IMG/VR virus record: IMGVR_UViG_3300027754_000343 | Coordinates: 1-27,940 of that record | Length of the DNA: 27,940 nucleotides | From: a virus | Reading direction: 5' to 3' (one strand) | Part shown: one piece after another, positions 1 through 7,712 of the stretch | Layout of the letters: each line of letters starts with the position of its first letter | Position numbering within the stretch: position 1 is the first letter of the stretch | Notes under the pieces: generated by a model | Seen by the model: only the letters and a program-made list of their open reading frames with translations | The model's database searches: none | What the model was told of the DNA's origin: nothing | Position numbers and translations under genes: made by a program

Positions 1-5
1 GTCAT

Positions 6-29
6 GAAGGGCACCCCTTCTGTTTTTTT
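6..29 (+). terminator. Rho-independent terminator upstream of terminase genes
   Basis: Bases 6-11 (GAAGGG) pair perfectly with 15-20 (CCCTTC) around a CAC triloop. Two bases later comes a run of seven T (23-29). This stem plus U-tract is the classic intrinsic-terminator layout. It probably ends the transcription unit that enters from before the window, so the terminase unit would need its own promoter. Confidence 0.7.
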
Positions 30-57
30 GTGAAATCGGCAAAAAGTTCCCTATTAA
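28..57 (+). promoter_or_regulatory. Candidate promoter for the packaging genes
   Basis: TTGTGA (28-33) and TATTAA (52-57) are separated by 18 bases and resemble sigma-70 -35 and -10 boxes. They sit directly after a terminator and 15 bases before the small terminase ATG. The match is imperfect and the host sigma preference is unknown, so this rests mainly on position. Confidence 0.25.
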
Positions 58-72
58 TAGAAGATCTTACCT

Positions 73-528
73 ATGGCTCGGCAAAAATTACCTAGCAAAA
101 AAGAACTCACACTTGGGGAGGTGGCAGAAAAATATCAGGTAAGCGACGCCGCCACTTTTGCTTGGAAAAAGCAGATGCGAGCGGCAGGGCTTCCGTGGAC
201 ATGGGAAGGCATCGAAAAGTTTAAGGACATCAAGCGTGCGCAGCCGGTGGGGGAACTGGCCGACATCAAAAAGCAGAAGCTCCAGAAAGAGGTGGAGCGA
301 TTAGACATCAAGATCCAGCGAGAACGCGCGGAACTGGTACTGGCCGCCGAGGTGCAGGAGGCATTCACGCGCATTCTTTCCATCTGGTGCAGCGAGATAG
401 ACGCACTGGTGAATGACCTCCCGGGGCAGATTGGCGGTTTATCTGAAACCGATATGCTGCCAAAGCTCAAAAGCCGAGGCGAGATGCTTAAGCGCAACGC
501 AGGCCAAGCCATTTCCATGCTGCCATGA
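73..528 (+). CDS. Terminase small subunit (Nu1-like)
   Basis: This 151-aa protein sits immediately before a GpA-type large terminase and overlaps it by ATGA. It has the layout of a small terminase: an N-terminal helix-turn-helix-like segment (residues about 13-45, LTLGEVAEKYQVS then a second helix) that would bind the packaging site. A strongly charged helical segment follows (about 60-100, KKQKLQKEVERLDIK), typical of the oligomerisation coil. The C-terminal part probably contacts the large subunit. Small terminases recognise phage DNA and regulate cutting and translocation by the large subunit. The start is the first ATG after the terminator; no clear Shine-Dalgarno is present. The assignment rests on domain layout and synteny, not a signature motif. 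Confidence 0.75.
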   Translation: MARQKLPSKKELTLGEVAEKYQVSDAATFAWKKQMRAAGLPWTWEGIEKFKDIKRAQPVGELADIKKQKLQKEVERLDIKIQRERAELVLAAEVQEAFTRILSIWCSEIDALVNDLPGQIGGLSETDMLPKLKSRGEMLKRNAGQAISMLP

Positions 529-2333
529 CGCCCGACTGTATTAAGGCCGGTGCTGCTGCCGGGATTCAGTTGGCATTTGATGGTGATCCTCTGGACTGGC
601 TCGAGCGGCATGTCAGATTCCCACACTCGAGCCGCTCAACACATTTTGACCGGCAGGTTGCTCCATGGTGGAACGCCGTCATCAACGATTTTGCAGACCC
701 GACGTGCCGCCAGACTTTCGTCCAGGCATGTACCGGCGCAGGCAAATCAACCGCACTGGAGGCGTTGACCTGCTGGGCAGTGGCGCAACAGCCAGGGCCC
801 ATGCTTAGTATTACACAGACCGACGCCACTTCCGCGGAGTGGATGGCGACAAGGCTTATGCCGGTGCTCAACGCCTGCGAACCGCTCAAGGGGCTGATGC
901 CACGCAACCGGCACCACACTAAAAAGGATGGCATCTACTTTGCCCACATGGCACTCATGCTCGGGGGCGCTAACAGCAGCAATGCGCAGGAAAAAAGCGT
1001 GCAGACACTGTTTCTCGACGAATGCTGGCAATACTCAGACTTGATCGGGCAGTTTAAAAAGCGAATGCACGACCGCTGGAACCGGTATTGCCTGCTAGTC
1101 AGCCAGTCCTACGAGGAGCCGCACGCATTAACAGAGGAGTGGCGATCCGGCGAGGAATTCCAGTGGTGCCATCAGTGTCCTGGGTGCGAGCAATGGGTAA
1201 AGCCTGACTGGATAAACATCAAATACGACGAGGCCAAAAACGAAAAGGGCGAATGGAGTTGGGGCGAGCTTGTCAAAAGCGTCCGTCATGAGTGCCCGCA
1301 CTGCCAACATCAGACGCCCGACACCGTGGCAGCCAGGCGAACGTTGACGCAGCGCAGTCAGTGGATCTCTGAAGGTAATGACCACGTGGAGGGCCACCGC
1401 AGCCGGAGAGTCTCAGCGCAGTCTGTCTGGTGGATCCGGTGGGCAGATTTGGTAATCCAGTGGGTACAGGCTAACGACGCCAAACACCTTGGAGTGTACC
1501 AGGGCATCAAAGATTTCAGGATGCAACGGTTGGCGCAGCCTTGGGCACTTGAAGCAGAAATGCCAGCGCTCGAACTTGAGGCGTCAGAGTATTTCGTCAA
1601 TGAGTGGCAGGATGGACGGCCACTAGAGGACGAGGCGGCCAGAGTAATGGCAATTGATGTCCAGCAGGATCACTACTGGGTGGTAGTCCGATGCTGGCTT
1701 AAAAATGGGTACAGCAAACTACTCTGGGCGGGCAAGGTATTGACGTTGGACCAACTTCGCGAAATTCAGACGCGCCTAAAGATCCCCGACAAGCGCACTA
1801 TGATGGACGCAGGCAACAGCTTTCATGGAAAAGTCTACGATCAATGCGCAAAATACGGATGGACCGCATTAATCGGACGAGCGGAAGACTACTTTACGGT
1901 CCGAGGCACCGATAACAAGCCGGTGAAACGCTACTACTCCGCACCGGACCACGTTGTTGCGCCGACAGTGAGACTGGCACCGACAGCACAGTTTCCGCAG
2001 GGCCGCCGAGCACAGGTGCTGTTCTTTCACTGGGCATCGGATCCCATCAAAGACATCCTCGCCAATCTGCGCAACACTGGCTCCCCGGTGTGGGAGTTCC
2101 CGCAGGACGCCCCGCCGGAATATGTGCGCCACATGAATTCCGAGCGCAAACGCGCCACCGTGGACAAACGGACTAAGCGCACCAGGCTGCGGTGGACGTT
2201 CACCGGCAGGCCAAACCATCTGTGGGATTGCGAGGCAATGCAGGTGCTGACGGCGCAGATATTGGGGATCCTGCCGGACATGGCACAGGAGGCACCGCAG
2301 GAAACAGTTGACGAGACGCCGGTGGAGGCGTAG
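525..2333 (+). CDS. Terminase large subunit, lambda GpA family (ATPase-nuclease)
   Basis: This 602-aa DNA packaging motor cuts concatemers and pumps DNA into the prohead through the portal. A Walker A-like loop ACTGAGKST lies at residues 68-76 and a Walker B LFLDE at 162-166 (D165/E166). A zinc-ribbon-like Cys cluster follows: C215, C218, C221 and C257, C260. The C-terminal RNase H-fold nuclease has acidic residues in the expected order: D378 (AIDVQQ), D428 (MMDAGNS) and D568 (LWDCEAM). Length fits GpA-type terminases (about 600-640 aa), a family often associated with cos packaging. It starts inside the small-subunit stop codon (ATGA), implying translational coupling. No cos site was recognised in the flanking bases. 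Confidence 0.95.
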   Translation: MTPDCIKAGAAAGIQLAFDGDPLDWLERHVRFPHSSRSTHFDRQVAPWWNAVINDFADPTCRQTFVQACTGAGKSTALEALTCWAVAQQPGPMLSITQTDATSAEWMATRLMPVLNACEPLKGLMPRNRHHTKKDGIYFAHMALMLGGANSSNAQEKSVQTLFLDECWQYSDLIGQFKKRMHDRWNRYCLLVSQSYEEPHALTEEWRSGEEFQWCHQCPGCEQWVKPDWINIKYDEAKNEKGEWSWGELVKSVRHECPHCQHQTPDTVAARRTLTQRSQWISEGNDHVEGHRSRRVSAQSVWWIRWADLVIQWVQANDAKHLGVYQGIKDFRMQRLAQPWALEAEMPALELEASEYFVNEWQDGRPLEDEAARVMAIDVQQDHYWVVVRCWLKNGYSKLLWAGKVLTLDQLREIQTRLKIPDKRTMMDAGNSFHGKVYDQCAKYGWTALIGRAEDYFTVRGTDNKPVKRYYSAPDHVVAPTVRLAPTAQFPQGRRAQVLFFHWASDPIKDILANLRNTGSPVWEFPQDAPPEYVRHMNSERKRATVDKRTKRTRLRWTFTGRPNHLWDCEAMQVLTAQILGILPDMAQEAPQETVDETPVEA

Positions 2334-2377
2334 GTTGCCCACGAAGGTCTTCTAGTTCTTCACCGAACCCTCTAAGG

Positions 2378-2396
2378 AGCGCTCTCTGCGCTTTTT
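2378..2396 (+). terminator. Weak terminator-like hairpin after large terminase
   Basis: AGCGC (2378-2382) pairs with GCGCT (2388-2392) around a TCTCT loop and runs into a short T tract. The stem is only 5 bp, so efficiency would be low. It lies in the 130-base gap between the large terminase and the gpW-like gene. Confidence 0.3.
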
Positions 2397-2402
2397 AGGG
2401 CC

Positions 2403-2446
2403 GCGCCGCTTCTGGTAATCATCCGCCAGATGCGGCGCTTTACTTT
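2403..2446 (+). terminator. Two-tier hairpin between terminase and gpW-like gene
   Basis: GCGCCGC (2403-2409) pairs with GCGGCGC (2432-2438). After a T-T mismatch, TCTGG (2411-2415) pairs with CCAGA (2426-2430) around a 10-base loop. A T-rich but interrupted tail (2439-2446) follows. This is one of the strongest hairpins in the window and the best candidate in the gap. It could be a partial terminator, a processing site, or a structure that tunes expression of the head genes. Confidence 0.5.
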
Positions 2447-2463
2447 ACAGAGAGACCCTTAGT

Positions 2464-2730
2464 ATGGTCCCGAATTACAAGACACTGCTTCGCGTATTTT
2501 TGACGCGCGACATTGCAGAGTTGGAAATGATCCGAGATTCTAAATTTGACATGACACTCTCTGGGAGGTCTAACTTAGTGTCCTCCAGCATTGACGGGGC
2601 CGCATTCCAATTTGTTGTTGGCGGCACTCTGACCCCCATTGACGTGGTGATGCTCGCGCAGACCGCCATTGACTATAAACGCGCAGGCATCAATGCGCCA
2701 CAACGCGCCACCCAGGCATTTTTTCTATGA
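2464..2730 (+). CDS. gpW-like head-tail joining protein
   Basis: This 88-aa protein is encoded exactly where lambda gpW lies, between the large terminase and the portal. gpW-family proteins (about 68 aa in lambda) add to the filled head and form the binding site for the next connector protein. The sequence fits a helix, beta-hairpin, helix plan: residues 20-50 contain the possible hairpin (SIDGAAFQFVV) and 56-75 an amphipathic helix (TPIDVVMLAQTAIDYKRAG). It ends with an ATGA overlap onto the portal gene. The bases around the start (TTAGTATGGTCCC) recur exactly at the start of the gene at 13249, supporting this ATG. The identity comes from synteny, size and predicted fold. Confidence 0.6.
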   Translation: MVPNYKTLLRVFLTRDIAELEMIRDSKFDMTLSGRSNLVSSSIDGAAFQFVVGGTLTPIDVVMLAQTAIDYKRAGINAPQRATQAFFL

Positions 2731-4247
2731 GTCTGCTCGATAGAGTTAAGCGGCTTTTTAGTTCCGATAGAACTCCAAAAGTGCAAGGCACTTACGACGG
2801 TTACCGTCGTCAACGTCTCATAGAGGGCGGCGTTTATGCGCAGCCTTTCTGGCAAAACCACACGCTGAGCATTTCCAAAGAACTGAATGTTTCTGAGTGG
2901 AGAACTCTGAACAGCGCAGCCCGGAAGCTTTACTGGAACACCGGCGTAGTCAATGCCGCCATTGACCAAAAGTCTATGCTCTCGGTGGGCGCCGCAATGC
3001 GTCCAGTGTTCATGGGCGGCAAGGGCAATGAGGCCGCAAGGGCATGGGGCAAAGAGGCAGAGGCAATGCTTTTAGACTGGTTCCAGATCTGCTACGTTGA
3101 CGGCAAAAATTGGTGGGAGGGGCTGAGACTCGAGAGCACAGCCATCGACCGCGAAGGCGACATGCTCACCGTTTTGACGACGGCGGCCAGTGGCTATCCG
3201 CAACTACAGCAGGTGCCATGGCACCAGGTGGGCAGCCGCGAGGAGACAGAGTACGTCCGCGAGGGCCGGTACAAAGGCACGCGCATTTACAATGGAGTCA
3301 TTCTCAACGGAGCCAACCGTGCAGTGGCTTACAGAGTGCTCGGGGCCGCTGCAGATGGCTCAGAAGACAAAGACATCCCGGCGCAGAGCGCAATGCTTAC
3401 CATGGATCCCCGCGAAGTGGACCAGATCCGAGGCATCTCCGCGTTTGCACCAGCAATCCGCGATCTTCTGGCGTTCAAGGATCTGGGTGATGACATCCAA
3501 GCCGCTTCAAGGATGGCGGCCAAGATTGGGCTTTTGGTGACTAACCAAGAGGGGCTAGCACAGCCTAACGACGCGCTTTATGCGCTATCAGATACTGTCC
3601 CGCAAAACTGCCCGCCCGGACTGCGCATCACTCCCATGCAGGGGGGGCGTATTGAATACATGCAGGCAGGTGCAGGTGAAAGCATCACGCAGTTGGAGGC
3701 ATCAATTCCGACAGAGGCGCAGGACCGCCTGCAAGAGCGCTTAATCCGCAACGCTCTTTTGGCCGCGCAGTGGCCGCCAGAGTTTGGATGGGACATGTCT
3801 AAACTCGGGGGCGCATCTGCACGCATCATTCTGGAGCAGGTCAACCGCGTGACTTCAGAACGCCATGCCTATCTTTCAGGATTTTGTAAACGCCGGTGCG
3901 CGTATGCCGTCGCCAAGTTTATTGAGCTGGGAATGCTGCGGCCATACCCAGGACCAGACGCCGCCCGAGGTGGTGCCTATCAATTTAGATTTACGGAGAC
4001 TCCGCGACTCACTGCGGACAGCGGCTACGCAAACCGCGACGCAATCGAAGCCTATCGCGCCGGTATGCGTAGCATGACAGACATTCTGGCGAGTGGATCC
4101 AAAACACTGGAAGAGCATTTGGACGAGGTGGAAAACGAAGAACTGGAGATCCAAAAGCGCGCCAAGCGCTCTGGACTCACTCGAGACGTTTTTGGGATTC
4201 TGACTCCCAACGGAAACCCGCAACTTACCACTCCCAATGAAATTTAA
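2727..4247 (+). CDS. Portal protein (lambda gpB / phage_portal_2 family)
   Basis: This 506-aa protein would form the dodecameric ring at the special head vertex through which the terminase threads DNA. Its place between the gpW-like gene and the S49 protease, its length, and the N-terminal segment are as in lambda-type portals. That segment (about residues 45-110) runs NSAARKLYWNTGVVNAAID, followed by SVGAAMRPVF. A long helical C-terminus is rich in R/E and includes LEEHLDEVENEELEIQ near 455-470. The start overlaps the previous stop (ATGA) and the end overlaps the protease gene by 11 bases, so the three genes are probably co-translated. Confidence 0.9.
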   Translation: MSLLDRVKRLFSSDRTPKVQGTYDGYRRQRLIEGGVYAQPFWQNHTLSISKELNVSEWRTLNSAARKLYWNTGVVNAAIDQKSMLSVGAAMRPVFMGGKGNEAARAWGKEAEAMLLDWFQICYVDGKNWWEGLRLESTAIDREGDMLTVLTTAASGYPQLQQVPWHQVGSREETEYVREGRYKGTRIYNGVILNGANRAVAYRVLGAAADGSEDKDIPAQSAMLTMDPREVDQIRGISAFAPAIRDLLAFKDLGDDIQAASRMAAKIGLLVTNQEGLAQPNDALYALSDTVPQNCPPGLRITPMQGGRIEYMQAGAGESITQLEASIPTEAQDRLQERLIRNALLAAQWPPEFGWDMSKLGGASARIILEQVNRVTSERHAYLSGFCKRRCAYAVAKFIELGMLRPYPGPDAARGGAYQFRFTETPRLTADSGYANRDAIEAYRAGMRSMTDILASGSKTLEEHLDEVENEELEIQKRAKRSGLTRDVFGILTPNGNPQLTTPNEI

Positions 4248-5055
4248 ACGCATCCTCGAGGCCGTCTACGCGAAGCCCTGGAACATCACGCCGGGAGGCT
4301 ACGACGCCGTCAAACGCCTTGTCGATAACCGACTCAACGGCAACGGCGGGATGGAAGACATGATGGAGATGACCTCTGGCCGTGAGGAGATGGAGATCGA
4401 CGGCCAAGGGATTGCACACATTGACGTTTGCGGCACGCTGGTGCGTTACGCAACACCGCTTGAGGCCTGCTGTGGTGCATACTCTTACGAATGGCTGGAG
4501 GAAGACATTGAGTCTGCCATCGAAGCTGGATGCCGGGGCGTGATGATCGAGTTCGACAGTCCCGGCGGATCCTGTGAAGGCAATGCCGAGTGTGCCGACA
4601 TTGTCCAGGACTTGGCAAAGAGCGTGCCGGTGATGGCTTACTCAGATTCTCAGTGTTGCTCGGCAGCTTACAATCTGGCGTCTTCGTGCTCGATGATTTA
4701 TGGCTCCATCGGATCTGTTTGGGGCTCAATTTCCACAATCATTCCTTGGGTCGACGAGTCCGCTATGTGGACCGCTGAGGGCATGAAGTGGGATCCAGTC
4801 ACCAACGCCGAGGGGATCCTTAAAGGCGCAGGCATGGGACCATCGCTGACCCCGGCACAGCGTGCTAGTCTCCAGCAGATCGTCCAGGACAGCTTTGAGC
4901 TTTTTAAGGCTAACGTGACGCGCAACCGAGCAGTGCCGGATGAAGCCATGACTGGAGCCGCTTACGTTGCGCCGCGCGCCATCGGCTACAAATTAATTGA
5001 TAAAATAGCAACGGAAAAGATTGCATATGAAAAGCTGGTGAGTATGCTGCGCTAG
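4237..5055 (+). CDS. Prohead maturation protease, S49 (SppA/lambda gpC-like)
   Basis: This 272-aa serine protease of the ClpP/crotonase fold would process head proteins during maturation. The S49 hallmarks are in order. FDSPGG (106-111) forms the oxyanion-region loop. The nucleophile is Ser142 in CCSAAYNLASS (140-150). A candidate general-base Lys196 (ILKGAG) lies 54 residues later, matching the roughly 50-residue Ser-Lys spacing known for SppA. The segment GSIGSVWGSIS (156-166) is the usual strand after the nucleophile. Unlike lambda gpC, no scaffold domain is fused: the protein ends soon after the protease fold, and a separate coiled-coil gene follows. The start overlaps the portal gene by 11 bases and shows no Shine-Dalgarno. 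Confidence 0.9.
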   Translation: MKFKRILEAVYAKPWNITPGGYDAVKRLVDNRLNGNGGMEDMMEMTSGREEMEIDGQGIAHIDVCGTLVRYATPLEACCGAYSYEWLEEDIESAIEAGCRGVMIEFDSPGGSCEGNAECADIVQDLAKSVPVMAYSDSQCCSAAYNLASSCSMIYGSIGSVWGSISTIIPWVDESAMWTAEGMKWDPVTNAEGILKGAGMGPSLTPAQRASLQQIVQDSFELFKANVTRNRAVPDEAMTGAAYVAPRAIGYKLIDKIATEKIAYEKLVSMLR

Positions 5056-5081
5056 TCTGTTGTTCATTCGTGCTTGTTTCG

Positions 5082-5113
5082 CGCCCGGTGGGTATCCCCT
5101 GCCGGGCGTTTTT
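5082..5113 (+). terminator. Intrinsic terminator after the protease gene
   Basis: CGCCCGG (5082-5088) pairs with CCGGGCG (5102-5108), with an inner GGG/CCC stack (5090-5092 with 5096-5098). TTTTT (5109-5113) follows immediately. The hairpin sits only 27 bases after the protease stop and 21 bases before the next ATG. Downstream head genes therefore must rely on readthrough, antitermination or a promoter I cannot see. Confidence 0.75.
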
Positions 5114-5134
5114 CTTTACGCGGTGGACATAGGT

Positions 5135-5536
5135 ATGGATCTACCATCCAACCTACACGATGCGCTGACAGCGCTTCAGGCCGCCCGCGCAGACGTGGCA
5201 GCTCTGGAATCCTTAACCGCTGAACACGCACTCGTCGTGGAGGCACTCTCTGCACAAAAGGCAAAAGTCTCTGAACTTTGCGAGGCCATCACAAAGGCCG
5301 ACGCAGACCGTTTGGCACTCGCACAGGAACTGGACGCACTCAGGGCAACGCAGACAGACGCAGCCGCAAAGGCTAACGTCATCGTTGCATCTTTGGGCGT
5401 GGAGCCGGTGGCGATCCAGTCTGAGCAGGCAACCGTTGTAAAATCTTCAACGGAACTTTGGGCTGAGTTCCATAGCCTTTCATTTCAAGACCGTCCTGCT
5501 TTTTACCAAAAGCACAAAGCAACTCTAAACAAATAA
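5135..5536 (+). CDS. Coiled-coil protein, candidate head scaffold
   Basis: This 133-aa protein has a long Ala/Leu/Glu-rich helical segment (residues about 5-85, with repeated ALxxLxAARAD-like heptads) strongly predicting a coiled coil. A short compact C-terminus follows (ELWAEFHSLSFQDRPAFYQK, about 108-127). Its position between the protease and the major capsid gene is where a scaffolding protein (lambda Nu3 type) or decoration protein lies. The helical make-up favours a scaffold, which would guide capsid assembly and be cleaved by the S49 protease. The start at 5135 was chosen because the longer open frame from 5060 would run through the terminator hairpin and begins with TTG. The function is inferred. 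Confidence 0.6.
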   Translation: MDLPSNLHDALTALQAARADVAALESLTAEHALVVEALSAQKAKVSELCEAITKADADRLALAQELDALRATQTDAAAKANVIVASLGVEPVAIQSEQATVVKSSTELWAEFHSLSFQDRPAFYQKHKATLNK

Positions 5537-5562
5537 CCAACCTCTAAAGAAAGAACCTATTT

Positions 5563-6441
5563 ATGTCCAACACGATAAGCGGTGTAAACCTCAACGCGGT
5601 TGCAATGGAATCGTTGCCTGCGCTTCAAAATATCTTCGCTCCATTGGCGGCCATCAGCACAAATTTCTCTTCTGACATTTCTGCTTCTGGCGCTTCTGTT
5701 ACGACTCGTTATCCTGTCAAACCAACTGCGGTTGACCTCTCTAATGGGTATGGACCGCAAGGAGTTGAGACTGTGGCAAAGACCATTACGCTCACGAGCT
5801 TCCAAGGGTTCCCTTATGGGTTCAACGATTTGGAGCGTTCCAAGTCTGCCATCGACCTGAACCAGCTTTTCGTTGAGCCCGCTTTGCAGGCCACCGGCGC
5901 AAAAGTGTTTGGTGATCTGTGGAATCTCGTGACGTCCAGCAACTTCAACAGCGTCGGCATCAACGCTGGAAACTTTGATCGCAATGATCTTGCCGACCTG
6001 CGCGCACAGCTCAATCTTGCTGGCGCTCCTCAGCAAGGCCGTGCGGTGGTGCTAAATCCAACGTATTTCGCCAGTTTGGTAAAGTCGTTGAACAGCGCTG
6101 AATTCCCTGGCTTCATCCGTGAAAAAACGGAAGGCTTCATTCCCCGCGTTGCCGGGTTTGACGTGTACGAGTCTGACCTTGCAGACGCCAACGGCCAAGG
6201 CTTGGGTGGGTTTGCTTTCCACAAATCCGCGTTGCTGATGGCAGCCCGCCGCGTTGACGCTTCTGGAGCCGCTGAAACTGGCACCGAAGTGGCTGACGTT
6301 GTTATCCCTGGACTCAATCTTCCGGTCCAATATCGGAGGTGGTATTCCAACGAATATGGGAGCCTCAATTATGTTTTTGGTGTATTATATGGAGTGCTCG
6401 CGGGGCGCACCGAAATGGGCATCCGTATTGTCGCTGAGTAA
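5563..6441 (+). CDS. Major capsid protein (HK97-fold)
   Basis: This 292-aa protein has the position, size and composition of a major capsid protein: rich in Ala/Asn/Ser/Val, no membrane segments, and codon use biased as in a highly expressed gene. The frame ends just before a terminator hairpin. The segment LAGAPQQGRAVVLNPTYFAS (about 152-171) resembles the A-domain spine region, 'R.vvlnp..~a.L', of HK97-like coats. The ending RTEMGIRIVAE is like other coat C-termini. There is no long N-terminal coiled coil, in keeping with a separate scaffold gene. The leader is A-rich (AAAGAAAGAACC) rather than a Shine-Dalgarno. Confidence 0.85.
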   Translation: MSNTISGVNLNAVAMESLPALQNIFAPLAAISTNFSSDISASGASVTTRYPVKPTAVDLSNGYGPQGVETVAKTITLTSFQGFPYGFNDLERSKSAIDLNQLFVEPALQATGAKVFGDLWNLVTSSNFNSVGINAGNFDRNDLADLRAQLNLAGAPQQGRAVVLNPTYFASLVKSLNSAEFPGFIREKTEGFIPRVAGFDVYESDLADANGQGLGGFAFHKSALLMAARRVDASGAAETGTEVADVVIPGLNLPVQYRRWYSNEYGSLNYVFGVLYGVLAGRTEMGIRIVAE

Positions 6442-6453
6442 TTAATCGCAATC

Positions 6454-6487
6454 GGAGCGGGTGGCTGCAATGGCTGCCCGCTCCTTT
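6454..6487 (+). terminator. Terminator-like hairpin after the capsid gene
   Basis: GGAGCGGG (6454-6461) pairs perfectly over 8 bp with CCCGCTCC (6477-6484), followed by TTT (6485-6487). The T tract is short, so partial termination or mRNA stabilisation of the capsid message is likely. It starts 12 bases after the capsid stop. Confidence 0.6.
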
Positions 6488-6500
6488 GCACATCTATTAT

Positions 6501-6728
6501 ATGCCAAAACCGCTTACAGTAATCATTCAGAATCAGGCAATTGTCGCTACGTTTACGGACTACGACATGGCAGTAAAAGAGTTCCGCGCAATGTCGCCGG
6601 ACTCTGGCGAACTTAGCCTGCACATCCTCAACCGCCCGGATCGCCAAAAGGGCAAGCCGCTTGTTGTCAAAGACGTGCAACCAGCACCGCAACCGGCACC
6701 GAAACGCAACCGTGAACGGCTAATTTAA
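6501..6728 (+). CDS. Small protein in the gpFI position
   Basis: This 75-aa protein has a predicted beta-rich N-terminal half (VIIQNQAIVATFTDY) and a Pro/Ala-rich basic tail (about 58-75, PAPQPAPKRNRERLI). It lies between the capsid gene and the gpFII-like gene, the position of lambda gpFI, which helps packaging. No sequence signature confirms that role. ATG 6501 was chosen over an in-frame TTG at 6486 because the TTG lies within the terminator hairpin tail. The TAA overlaps the next ATG by one base (TAATG). Confidence 0.55.
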   Translation: MPKPLTVIIQNQAIVATFTDYDMAVKEFRAMSPDSGELSLHILNRPDRQKGKPLVVKDVQPAPQPAPKRNRERLI

Positions 6729-7030
6729 TGTCTGACTGGCGCGACATAACCAACGCAGCAATGGGTGACGCTCTCGGCTACATGCAGGCCGACAGCGTAA
6801 CTTATGAGGGCGTGACTGTCGATTGCGTGGCAAACGAGAAGACATCGGACCTTTTGGCTATGGGTGGCTACGAACAGCACTTTGCAGGCTTTGTCCGAGT
6901 ACGTAGAGAAGGCTTTCCCGAGCCGGTAAAAGGCGTGCGCATTACCGTCAATGGCACCGAGCGGCGCATCACGTCGTGGGATGAGGATCCGATCTCTTGG
7001 AAGATTTACTTGGAGGACATCTCAAGATGA
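6728..7030 (+). CDS. gpFII-like head-tail joining protein
   Basis: This 100-aa protein matches the size and position of lambda gpFII (117 aa), the connector added to filled heads to accept tails. The C-terminal half is beta-rich: GVRITVNGTERRITSWDEDP, then WKIYLEDI. Such 'v.v.g...I.~...D.~~w...L~' patterns are common in gpFII-type head-tail joining proteins. It is translationally coupled on both sides (TAATG upstream, ATGA downstream). The assignment is by synteny plus this weak pattern. Confidence 0.6.
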   Translation: MSDWRDITNAAMGDALGYMQADSVTYEGVTVDCVANEKTSDLLAMGGYEQHFAGFVRVRREGFPEPVKGVRITVNGTERRITSWDEDPISWKIYLEDISR

Positions 7031-7407
7031 TTGACGGCATCTTGGCGCAGTCCATCGCAACCGCTATTAGTAGCGCATTTCCTAACGTGTACATTGGGAC
7101 ACCGCAGGACAATGACAGCATCGCGATGCCTGCGATTTTAATGCAATTGCGGTCTGATTTTGTAGTGGGATCAACACTTGAGCGCGGCACGCTTACACTC
7201 AATGTTTGCTCTCAAGCTGACGACACGACGCCAGCAGAACATGCTCAATTTTGCTTAGGTGTCGCCACCTTTATGAGGACGCTTTCCATCACGTCTGACG
7301 TTGTGCAGTTGGATGGGCTGGTGACGGCCAGCGCTGACGAGCAGCACGCCGAGCGCCACTGGCAAACGCCTCTCGTTTACACAATTGGATTCTCACCAAA
7401 ATCTTAA
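7027..7407 (+). CDS. Tail terminator / tail-completion candidate
   Basis: This 126-aa protein begins in an ATGA overlap with the gpFII-like gene. The arrangement resembles tail-terminator proteins (lambda gpU, about 131 aa): an N-terminal helix (IDGILAQSIATAISSAFP), a beta core (PAILMQLRSDFVVG ... GTLTLNVCSQ), a helix (TPAEHAQFCLGVATFMRTL) and a final strand (TPLVYTIGFSPKS). Tail terminators cap the growing tube and bind the head connector. It comes directly before the tail-tube candidates, as in many siphophages. ATG 7027 was chosen rather than an in-frame upstream start at 6997 lying inside the previous gene. Confidence 0.5.
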   Translation: MIDGILAQSIATAISSAFPNVYIGTPQDNDSIAMPAILMQLRSDFVVGSTLERGTLTLNVCSQADDTTPAEHAQFCLGVATFMRTLSITSDVVQLDGLVTASADEQHAERHWQTPLVYTIGFSPKS

Positions 7408-7413
7408 AATATT

Positions 7414-7710
7414 ATGCCAACATTTGGAGCAGCAACTTTGGGAGGCACAGCGCCCTCGGGATATCTTCAAGAATCCTCAAAAGAGGTCACAGTGGAACTT
7501 GCAACTATTCGCGGCGCAACTGGCCCAATTGCAGAGGCTTCCGTTAAACCGCGATCAATCACAACGACAATCTGCAAATCCAAAGGAGACGCCACGCTTG
7601 TTGCTGTTCATGGCATTGGAGCTTTCACTAGCGCTGTCACATCCGCAAAGGTTTCTCAAACTAACGACGACTATTCCACATCTGAGGCAACACTAACCAC
7701 ATACGCCTAA
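7414..7710 (+). CDS. Tail-tube-like protein, copy A of a tandem pair
   Basis: This 98-aa Thr/Ala/Ser-rich, beta-type protein is in the major tail protein position. It aligns end to end with the next gene. Both share M-x-TFG at the start, an ES..E..~E stretch near residue 20, a KGD motif near the middle (residue about 56), a GxGA..T..~~SxK stretch, NDD near residue 84, and a TYA or TAYA ending. Tail tubes are built of small beta-barrel proteins, and this length is short for the family (typically 130-250 aa). The tube assignment is inference; the paralogy is seen directly. No Shine-Dalgarno is present (AAAATATT before ATG). Confidence 0.5.
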   Translation: MPTFGAATLGGTAPSGYLQESSKEVTVELATIRGATGPIAEASVKPRSITTTICKSKGDATLVAVHGIGAFTSAVTSAKVSQTNDDYSTSEATLTTYA

Positions 7711-7712
7711 TT

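Noticed and set aside
1-72. Possible cos site next to the terminase genes
   Set aside because: A GpA-type terminase makes cos packaging likely, but the 72 bases show only a terminator and a possible promoter; no recognisable cos structure is seen.
135-626. Minus-strand ORF opposite the small terminase
   Set aside because: Shadow of the + strand gene; Ser/Arg/Cys-rich with no recognisable features.
5060-5134. Upstream extension of the scaffold-candidate frame
   Set aside because: It would translate the terminator hairpin and starts at a TTG; ATG 5135 is the simpler start.
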